Shown piece by piece: positions 56,219 to 64,000 of a stretch of 64,000 nt of DNA. The first letter of the stretch is position 1, and every line of letters starts with the position of its first letter. The DNA comes from Hofstenia miamia (lineage: Eukaryota > Xenacoelomorpha > Acoela > Hofsteniidae): positions 779,106 through 843,105 of the forward strand of contig CABFPE010000094.1 of assembly GCA_900660155.1 (NCBI GenBank), read 5' to 3'. The position numbers and the translations under genes are program-made. The notes below the pieces were generated by a model. The model was not told where the DNA came from. It did not search any database and saw only the letters and a program-made list of their open reading frames with translations.

Positions 56219-56900
56219 AAACTATTAATATTTAAACTATTGCTGGCAAAAATTTACAACAAAAAACCTTTATATTTATGATGAAATTCATAAAAAATTA
56301 TAATTTATATAAATTCTGTAAAATTTTCAACAAAAATGTTTTTATTTACGATAAAATATATAAGTGATTAAAATTAAACTAATGACGTAAGCATTTATAT
56401 TAAAAATCGTTTTCTTTACAGTAAAGTATATAATTGATTACAATTCAAATAATGATGTTAAAAATTTACATAAATCTTTTTCTATTTACACTGAAGCACA
56501 TAAACAATTACAAATTAAGCAAATGCTGTAATAATTTACAATAAAAAATTTTTACAATTCAATAAAATGTTAGTCAAAAATTTACAATAAAAACGTTTAT
56601 ATTTATGATGAAACATATAAAAGGTTACAATTCAAACTAATGATATTAAAAATTTACAAAATGCCATTTTATTTACGATGAAATATGTAATTTAATAAAA
56701 TTTACCCAAATGATGCCAAAATTTTCAACAAAAAAGGTTTTGTTTGTGATGAAACATATAGACGAATACAATTTTAGCAAATGCAATAAAAATTTAAAAA
56801 AATACTTTTATTTATGATGAAATATATTGATGATTACAATATTAGTAAGTCCTTCAATAATTTGAGAAGAAGCCGTTTTTATTTATTATGAAGCATAGAA
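56219..56900. repeat. AT-rich minisatellite, period about 75-80 bp
   Basis: About eight or nine imperfect units, each with TTTATTTA(C/T)GATGAA(A/G)(C/T)ATATAA, then GATTACAATT, then AAA(T/C)TAATG, then AAAAATTTACAA-like words. The repeat begins immediately beside the integrase remnant. Confidence 0.75.
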
Positions 56901-58283
56901 GCATTTACAGTTTAAAGAAATGCTGTAAAAATTTGTTCGTTAAAAAATAAAATATATTTCATGTTCTTTAGAATATACTTATAAAACTAAGAATGATATC
57001 GTAAAAAGAGTTAAGACCCTTTCTAAGAGAATCAAACAGGTGAAATTTTAGAGATTATCACTATTTAATTATTTTCAAGTCATATGTAACAAGAATTTTT
57101 TCGAAATTTTGAAAAATCTAAAGTATTTTCCCAAATGTTTTTCCAATTTATAAACTTATGGAAATGATAGGTGCTACAAACCTAAAATATTAGTAAAGTA
57201 AAATGATTTATTAATCAACACCTATTGTGCAAAAAATAAAATGAAATAAATAGTTCAAGGCGGGTTTCTCATTGAATTCAAATACAAGATATTTATCTCG
57301 CAATATGCAATTGGAAAACGGATTTAGCCCAATTTCATATTAAATTTTCAGAAATCATATACAGATTGGGAGTTTTTGAAATAAAATCTGATCTTAGTAG
57401 AGTTTCTAAGGCATAGCGTTAAAGAGAAACCCTCTATATTTTGGGTTTACTAAGATTTCTCAACCATTTGAGAATCTAATGTGGCATAATAAGAGAGAAG
57501 GTGATAGAAAAGAAAAGAAATTAAATACTTTTTATGATTTATGCTGATTAATTTTGATTATGTTTTTATATCAAATTTCTACTTTTTGTAAACTAAGTGA
57601 TAATACGGTAATAGTGCCTGTCGGCAAAAGCGTTAAGCAAAAAGTATCAACCGAAACACTTAGCTGATTAATAACATGTTGCGTAGAAATTAGCAGATGA
57701 GTTTTGTATTGAAAAAACCGAGAAACAGGTACATGTTGTTTGTTTGTAAAAGTTTAATATAAAAATAGCTTACATGGAAAGAATAGTTGATAAATTAAAT
57801 CATTTAGGATTTATCTTTGCTTTTTGTATCAGGTTTGATTGTGTAATGAAAATAGAAAGCTAAACGTTCAGGAACAGGAGTAGTATTCAGAAACCCCGCA
57901 GTGCATTTACAGGGTGGCTGCCTTCAGCGTTCTGCAATATTTATCAGCTTCTGCAATAGTGTTCGCCCTCCTTACAAAAGCTTGCCTTTAAGATAGGTAT
58001 ACAAATGGGGGTTTACTTTCCTAATGTCATCAAACAGCTGGATAGTTGACAGTAGGTTAACCATCTATTTTAGATCTAAATTCTTGTATAGTAATAAACA
58101 TAATAAATCTTATTGTACATACAAGGGGTCTACGAGCACCAAATTAGTTGTATCATTGTTTAATTTATTAATAGTGGACATTCGATCATCATCTTTCTGC
58201 AGGATGCATTAGTTGCTCACATGTATATGTACAGGATTGTGTAGTTATTTATGTTTAGGGCTATTTATATGTAGGGTACATAA
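56901..58283. other. AT-rich spacer
   Basis: No supported gene. An open frame at 58,024-58,212 has a WIVDS stretch vaguely like a copia protease start, but nothing around it supports that. See rejected items. Confidence 0.35.
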
Positions 58284-58502
58284 CAGGGGCGAACACAGGA
58301 TTTTCTGAAGGGGGAACATCATTGAAAATTTTTTGAAAATATTGAGAAAATAGACCAAAAAAATGCATTTCACGATATTAGATTTTAAATTTTTCAATTT
58401 TTACGAAAAATATTTTGATGTATCCAGTCAAAATCAAATTTGGAAACCTGACGGGGGACATTCCACGATCCCCCCTCCCCTGCGTACGCCACTGGTACAT
58501 AA
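58276..58502. mobile_element. hAT MITE, 211 bp, with perfect 8-bp target duplication
   Basis: The element is 58,284-58,494. It starts CAGGGGCGAACACAGG and ends CCTGCGTACGCCACTG, with inverted-repeat termini. GTACATAA flanks it on both sides (58,276-58,283 and 58,495-58,502). GGGGGA and TCCCCCC words sit inside the ends. It has no coding capacity. The target duplication is exact, so the insertion is relatively recent. A truncated relative is at 36,503-36,634. Confidence 0.93.
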
Positions 58503-60189
58503 TAAGCGAAAGCTAATATAAGAGCAATCAGTGTACAAATTCATTTAAGGTAAGCAACAAAGGGGAGCTCCGCACACCACAACATAAACCACTATCACTG
58601 AGAGAGTTTCATGAGTCAAAGGTTTAATTCATGATTGCATGGTTCTGCTTCGAGTTTAGACCCTGTCATCTGTTGCTGTCAATCTAAATGGAAATTAATT
58701 AATTAAATAAATGTAATACAGTTGCAAGATCCAATTAAAATATATAATGTGATTATCATTAATCAGATGGCAGAGATGTTTTGGAATCTCCCACTCTAAA
58801 GAAAAAAGTAATAGTAAAATCTTATTATTGTCAATCTCTAACAATGTCTTTTCTCGTAAAATAAATTATGTGTGACTTCTTAAATCATAAAACACAACAT
58901 TCTTGTTAGAAAACTTTAAATGCTATATTAAGAAAAACCATAATGATTATTATCAGAACCTCTCTGATGTATTTGGGAATATCATGAGCATGCCATTTTC
59001 TCCGATTTGCTTCAATAGATGCGCACAGCAATCATAAATATTACAGTAAATTTCAATTTAGTAAATTTATGAAAGACAGTTCTTAGCTATTCCAGATATA
59101 TTTATGTTAGGAAATCAGAGATAGAGATCACATTTTGTCGGAAAATTTTTTTATGAAAATTTTACTATGTTACTCTTATTAAGTACTATACATAGATTTA
59201 GTATTATTAATAGTAATTTTAATAAGTAATTTTTCATTTTCTTGTATTTTCATAATTTAGTCTAATGTTTTTGTTAAAGTTACTAAATATTCTTAACAAC
59301 AACAAACATTTAATTGTCATGTGTTTTCAATTATGAATATCACATCATTTGATTTGTCTGTTAACCATTACCTTTGATTTTATAGTGTGGAATTCACAAA
59401 TGCATTAGGTAATATTTATTATCATATATTGAGATACTGTAGCATAATCCAACGCAAAAGCTGCTAAGACAACTAAGATTGAAAAGGAAGACAATAATCA
59501 AATTTAGCAACTAATGTGATTAAATTAACTATCCAAGATTTTTTAATCAAATATAAATAATTTACAAGCAAGTGCATGTCAATAAACTCATTTGGCAAAA
59601 ACTCTGAAGACGAATCAGTCCTTGTTAATTTTAGTGAATCATGCAGATGTGTCTACATGAATTTAAAATTTAAGCCCTAATCTAAGCCCTTGACCACAAA
59701 ATGCATTTATGCTAGAGATAAGATTAAGGCTTTTTCAATAGTATGCTTAGCTAGCTATCTTTTGTTTTCAAACATTTATACCATAATAAATTCTGAAACA
59801 GCTAGTGAATCAAATGTAGGATATATCTTAATATTTAAGATCCAAAATATTGATGATAATTTGAATGATGATGTGTCAATAGATTGTTTGTTTATTAGTA
59901 TTAAATGTAGGATAGGAAGCTGCTATTTATTTATTATATGCATGATTGCTCACTGATAGTCTTTGGTAATGGTGATTTAGTATTACTACTATCCTGAATA
60001 ATTCTACATCTGCCAAGTAATAAGCAGCTAGTGACATTTCAGGTTGCAGAACACAATTGAGAGTTTACATGATTAGTTGATCTGTACAAAAACATGAAAC
60101 CACAAGAGTGATAATTCGAATTGTGTCAAGTCTATTATCCACACCAACATAAGCTAAGTCATGCTGAGTGCTATCAAATCCTCAAGATA
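58495..60189. other. AT-rich spacer
   Basis: No gene recognised. The frame at 59,690-59,956 lacks any support. Confidence 0.35.
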
Positions 60190-60433
60190 GATGTTGAACT
60201 GGATTAATTGTTCATGTGGAGAACAGCATTGGGCAGATGCCCAAAGAGAGGAATAACTGCACGGAGACTTCACCTAAATTGTGGAGGTTATTTATTTGAA
60301 CAATTTAAGTTGGCAGAATTCAATAAATCCCTGTAGTGATCAGGTGTTAGTTAGATCCCTTCCGGCTAAACAGATCAATAATTAAATTAAAATATTTAAT
60401 TTACTTGTAATTGGTCTGGTTACAGATTCTACA
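60190..60433 (+). repeat. 5' LTR of family B (left limit uncertain)
   Basis: Shares ATGTGGAGAACAG-like, GGCAGATGCCCA and ACTTCACCTAAATTG sequence with 41,930-42,172 and ends at TCTACA next to the PBS. The start could lie further left. Confidence 0.7.
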
Positions 60434-60449
60434 TAGCGACAGTGACAGG
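60434..60449 (+). promoter_or_regulatory. Decayed tRNA-Arg primer-binding site
   Basis: TAGCGACAGTGACAGG directly follows the LTR. It differs from the family A PBS at two positions (G to A, C to A). Families A and B therefore used the same primer tRNA. Confidence 0.7.
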
Positions 60450-60692
60450 CGCAAAGATCCTAATAACATCATGGAGAGTTAACAACTAGTTTAGAGAGAC
60501 ACAGAAACATTCACATAAACCATACAGATAATTGAGGGCACATTCATGTGATGAAAGCAAACACTGGAAATATCAAAAGACAAAATTGTTTAGGTCAATC
60601 AGTCAACACACCTAACTTGAATGCACTGGAATGGTAAGGAAGAATTCAATCCAAAGGAGAGATACCACTACTTACAATGAAGTATTAATACA

Positions 60693-61620
60693 ATGACAAA
60701 TAGAACAAGAAAAGGAAGTGCTAAAAAACCCCAAAGAGTAACGTCAACCCCAGCAGCAGCAAAAGCCACACTATCTACAGATGGCACAAGTCAGACCCCT
60801 ACAATAGAAATGCAAATGTTTCACATGTCCCTGCAGACAAGTTCTCAAGAGATTTATAAAATCCTAAAGAAAAGTCAGGAAACAAAAACAATGTTGAAAA
60901 ACAAAATACAACACTTAATGGAGAGATTTGAACAAATGAACAAAGAAAGGGAAAAGCTTTTAAGAGAACTGAATGCAGATATTATTTTAAGATTGGAAGA
61001 GCAAAAGAAATTATTCCAACAAGATGTGAGACAGTTAACCCAACAAATGGCCAACTCCAACAAAAAATTCGTCTAACATAATGAAAAATGGGAAATAACG
61101 TATTGAGAGCTGGAAAAAGAAAACAAAAAACTAGCAGAAGATAATAAAGTGCAGTTGAATGAGATTCAACAAGTATAAGACAGACTCAGACTAATTAAAT
61201 TAACCAAAGAAAAAAGAGAGGATGGAATAATAACAAATGAAATGTGCATTGAAGAAGAACCAGAAAATGACTTACAAACAATCATTGTAAGCAAAAACTG
61301 AAAAAAAGGATTGATTCAACAAGTATAAGACAGACTCAGACTAATTAAATTAACCAAAGAAAAAAGAGAGGATGGAATAATAACACATGAAATGTGCATT
61401 GAAGAAGAACCAGAAAATGACTTACAAACAATCATTGTAAGCAAAAACTGAAAAAAAGGATATGAGTACCTAGAAGAGGATACAGAGAGAGAAAAACAAA
61501 AAATAATCAATGAAATCATGAAAGAAGTATTGAAAAAATTAATAAATGAAGGACAAACCAGGAAACAAAAGAAACCAAGGTTTGAAGAATTGATACTAAA
61601 ACAACAGAGGAAATGAAAAA
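60693..61620 (+). pseudogene. gag: gag N-terminal, coiled-coil part (family B)
   Basis: An ATG at 60,693 opens 127 residues: a basic N-terminus (TNRTRKGSAKKPQRV), then a charged helix with heptad-like spacing (LMERFEQMNKEREKLL and LRLEEQKKLFQQDV). The gag of family A has a similar helical stretch at about 15,050-15,200. The frame continues with stops through two tandem copies of a 150-bp unit, then KKPRFEELILKQQRK. Confidence 0.6.
61163..61462 (+). repeat. 150-bp tandem duplication within gag
   Basis: 61,163-61,312 and 61,313-61,462 are almost identical (AACAAATG versus AACACATG is one clear difference). The unit is exactly 50 codons, so the reading frame is kept. The near-identity means the duplication is much younger than the decay of the element, or it is an assembly artefact. 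Confidence 0.9.
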
Positions 61621-61632
61621 ACTCTGTGTACA

Positions 61633-62335
61633 GTGACACTTCTAAAATTTAATTGTAAGGTAGATAGTTACAACCCAACATTTGCTGCATGGTTTCAAAT
61701 GTTGAAGCTGACTATGATAGAGAGGAAAGTAACCCAGGAGGCAGCAGCAGCAAGATTACCACTCTATTTGGTGGAGAAGGCATATCAGCATTACCTATTG
61801 CTCAATGCCAAAACAAAAATAGATTATGAACTATTAACAGGAAACTTCATGGAATATTATGAAAATAAGAGCTTCAAGAACCAATATCAAATGATATTAA
61901 ATGCAATGAAAATGAAGAAAAACAACAATATCAGAAACTATATACAACAAGTAGATCAGTTATTAACATTGAGTTGAAAAGAAAATTTCTACTCTAAATA
62001 TGATTTATTGTCTCACATATGCAAGGGGATGCCAGACAACATAAGGAATCAATTTGAAATAAAATTTGATGTTGATGACAAACTAGAGAGAATGATTAGA
62101 AAAGCAGTCAACAAACAAGCAACAATCATGAACAATTCTAGGATATATGAGAGAGCTGCATGGAACAGAGATGCATCAATATAGAGAAATAAATCTAAAA
62201 CAAAAGTGGCAATGAGAATTCCTGAAGAAAAGAATCCAAAAGAAATAATTAGATGCAAAACAAAAAAAGGGACAATTGTGGACAGAAAAGACACAAAAAG
62301 CCAGATTGTAAAAAGCAAATAAACATAATTGGGAA
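61633..62335 (+). pseudogene. gag: gag capsid and zinc knuckle (family B)
   Basis: The frame 61,633-61,977 has the capsid features shared with family A: AAWFQMLKLTMIE, ARLPLYLVEKAYQHYLLL, KTKIDYELL and IRNYIQQVDQLL. Past a TGA it continues with YDLLSHICKGMPDNIRNQFE. Near 62,270 a different frame holds CGQKRHKKPDCKKQINI, the second half of a CCHC knuckle aligned with CGEKGHFKSNCKAKIQI. It is a remnant, not functional. Confidence 0.78.
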
Positions 62336-62416
62336 TGGAGACGCATACTATGATGATGAGGATTTAATTGGAAGAAGATGAAAAAACAGAAGAAGAGTCA
62401 GAAAACTAAGCACGCA

Positions 62417-63166
62417 TAATGATAGTGACAAATCTGAACAACATGAATACAATTACAGTTGTAATCAATAGAGTAATGATGAAAGTGATGATCAATATGG
62501 AAGCAGTAACTTCAATAATCACAGATGAAATTAGGATTCAAATGAAAAGATTTGGAAAAATCAAATAACAGATTAATTAATGCATTTGGAGAATACATTG
62601 ATACAAAAGGATTGATAAAAGCAGTACAGATGCGAACAGCAAACACAACATTTGAACCATCATTGCCTTATGAAGTAATACTTGGTGACGTTTTCTTAAC
62701 AAAAAATTAGTGTGTCATTAATTATGCAAACAAAATAATAAAGGTACAAGAGTAGGAAATTGACATCAAAGAAGAAGAAGGAAGAGACATGACAATAAAA
62801 TTTGAATTGGATGAGGCTGTGAAACTACAACCATACCAATGGAAGATGCACACAATAAAAACAGAACAACAAATAACAGCAGGCATCATGTTTTACAAAC
62901 AGAAAGGAATCAACACAAAAAGAGTATCAATGCCATCAAGTGTATGTGCAATCAAAAACGGAAAAGGAATGATACCAATTTTAAATGGGACCAACAGAAA
63001 TGTTAACATGAAAAAATCAAGTGTGAAGATGCATGGAAGTTACACCAAGTCTAGCATCAGGATAATTTGCAAATCTATCAAGAATAGTGATGGAGTGAAT
63101 AACCCGCACTTTCAATTCCAGTACAAGCAGATGAAAATGGGAAGTAATCCACAATCCAACTCATAG
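62417..63166 (+). pseudogene. Protease and linker remnant of pol (family B)
   Basis: VMINMEAVTSIITDE aligns with NATIDTRAAASIISDE of family A, so the active-site DTG is lost. LPYEVILGDVFLTKN follows. The open frame 62,789-63,166 aligns with the region between protease and RT (for example MIPILNGTNRNVNMKKSSV with YVTILNGSTRPVRFNESDL). RT does not follow. Confidence 0.7.
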
Positions 63167-63239
63167 GAAAATGGATGAACAACATCAAGGTAACAAGTAG
63201 TCCCAAAGGCCAATTCAATGAGAAAGAGACAAAATAGTA

Positions 63240-63965
63240 CAAAACACCAGAGATAAATTGCAGTTTGTTACAGATGTTATTTAAAAAATTTAAAAAATTG
63301 TCAGCATTTTCTTTTGATATAAATGCGGCAATGATGTCATCAACATATTGTGATAGATGATAGGTTGATGTTCATGACTTTCAATTTCATTCTCAATTAT
63401 GTTCATTGCAAAATTATTCATTGTAGGGCTTAGAGGGGATCCCATTGTCTTACCATCAATTTGTTTGTATAAAATATTATTGAATGTAAAATTGACATGT
63501 TGGCATGCTAAGTTTAATAGTTGATGTAAAACTTGATGTTTGATTTATAAACTATTCTCAGCAATAATTTTCAAAATTTGCTTTATGGCTTTTTTCAAGT
63601 TTTATGTTAGTAAAAAGAGATTTCACATCATAACTGACAAAATGAAGATTTTCAACTTTCTTGGTATTAAGATCTTTTAAGTTTTTAATTAAGTCTTCAA
63701 TATTTTTCATAATATAGTTATTTGGAAGAAATGGTTTAAGAATACTGTCCAAATATTTATGGAGGTGATAGCTTTGATTGTCTATAACATTCAGTGTAGG
63801 TCTATGTGGTGGAATTTTCAGATTATTGTGAGTTTTAGAAGACCTTACATTCTGGCAGGTTGACATCCTGTACTATATAGTTTTTTATATAATTCTTTGC
63901 AAATTTTTCCCCGGTTCTTAACTTTAAGAAGTTCACGATTGAAATGCTCTTCTTCTATTATAAAA
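63240..63965 (-). pseudogene. Penelope-like element reverse transcriptase fragment
   Basis: On the minus strand, in order through three frames: NRELLKVKNRGKICKELY, STGCQPARM-stop-GLLK, the PHRPTLNVIDNQSYHLHKYL stretch, HFVSYDVKSLFTNI, ILYKQIDGKTMGSPLSP and the catalytic SQYVDDIIAAF (YVDD codons at 63,336-63,347). QIDG..MGSPLSP with SYDVKSLFTNI is characteristic of Penelope-like RTs. The GIY-YIG endonuclease domain expected after RT is absent because the fragment ends where the family B element begins. Stops and frameshifts make it inactive. Confidence 0.88.
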
Positions 63966-63973
63966 AACTTCTT

Positions 63974-64000
63974 TTATATGCATATATATATATATATATA
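63974..64000. repeat. (AT)n microsatellite at the window end
   Basis: AT dinucleotides continue to the last base of the window. Confidence 0.95.

Larger units (their letters stand above)
60190..63235 (+). mobile_element. Family B retrotransposon copy 2: LTR, PBS, gag and protease, truncated before RT
   Basis: The LTR ends GATTCTACA at 60,433, followed by TAGCGACAGTGACAGG, a 14 of 16 match to the family A tRNA-Arg PBS. gag, zinc knuckle, protease and the protease-RT linker follow in order. The homology stops near 63,230, where a Penelope-like fragment in the opposite orientation begins. The coding strand is very A-rich. Stops and frameshifts are frequent, so the copy is dead. Confidence 0.82.

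Noticed and set aside
58024-58212. copia protease fragment (WIVDS...)
   Set aside because: Only one weak motif, with Arg where Gly is expected, and no flanking copia domains.
59690-59956. 88-codon ORF
   Set aside because: Random-looking AT-rich translation with no motif, conservation or splice context.

Overview
The window looks like an AT-rich, repeat-dense stretch of a metazoan nuclear genome. The only convincing intact host gene is a three-exon rhodopsin-like GPCR with GT-AG introns at 51,775-54,124. Nearly everything else recognisable is mobile-element debris from animal-type families: Ty3/Gypsy, Penelope-like, Tc1/mariner, hAT and its MITEs, Kolobok/Mutator-like, piggyBac, and small ORF families resembling Maverick/Polinton-type elements. 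The combination and base composition suit an early-branching or invertebrate animal such as a cnidarian, but the species cannot be read from the sequence. No rRNA, tRNA gene or CRISPR array was seen.

The centrepiece is a 10.6-kb Ty3/Gypsy-type LTR retrotransposon at 13,426-24,047 (family A). It has TGTAGA...TCTACA LTRs, an 18-nt primer-binding site matching tRNA-Arg, gag with a zinc knuckle, a textbook -1 frameshift signal (T TTA AAT, 4-nt spacer, GC hairpin), protease-RT-RNase H-integrase, and then about 3.6 kb of extra coding sequence (ORF3) that is not envelope-like. A diverged remnant of the same ORF3 at 35,481-36,525 shows that the protein was kept by selection across element families. 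The copy itself is dead: its catalytic sites are mutated, the integrase has lost a segment and several in-frame stops are present. A second, older, A-rich family (B) is represented by gag-pol at 589-4,846, probably the ORF3 remnant, a solo LTR near 42 kb and a gag/protease fragment at 60.2-63.2 kb.

Layout: 0.6-4.8 kb family B gag-pol; 5.9-7.3 kb degenerate tandem repeats; 7.3-13.4 kb AT-rich sequence with an inverted family A solo LTR and broken small ORFs; 13.4-24.0 kb family A element, inserted into one of those ORFs; 24.0-29.5 kb more copies of the small ORF families, including a likely Polinton-type polymerase tail; 30.6-31.2 kb minisatellite and paired CCAAT boxes; 32.8-34.8 kb broken DDE-like gene; 35.5-36.6 kb ORF3 remnant plus MITE; 38-39 kb dead Tc1; 40-50 kb hAT, Kolobok, piggyBac and MITE graveyard; 51.8-54.1 kb GPCR; 55.6-56.9 kb Gypsy integrase remnant and minisatellite; 58.3 kb hAT MITE with perfect target duplication; 60.2-63.2 kb family B fragment; 63.2-64 kb Penelope-like RT on the minus strand.

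Single-N gaps at 7,961, 8,515, 11,203, 22,862, 23,747 and 53,467 and an N run at 43,505-43,566 mark assembly joins. Some are flanked by duplicated contig ends, so a few apparent duplications and reading-frame breaks may be assembly artefacts.
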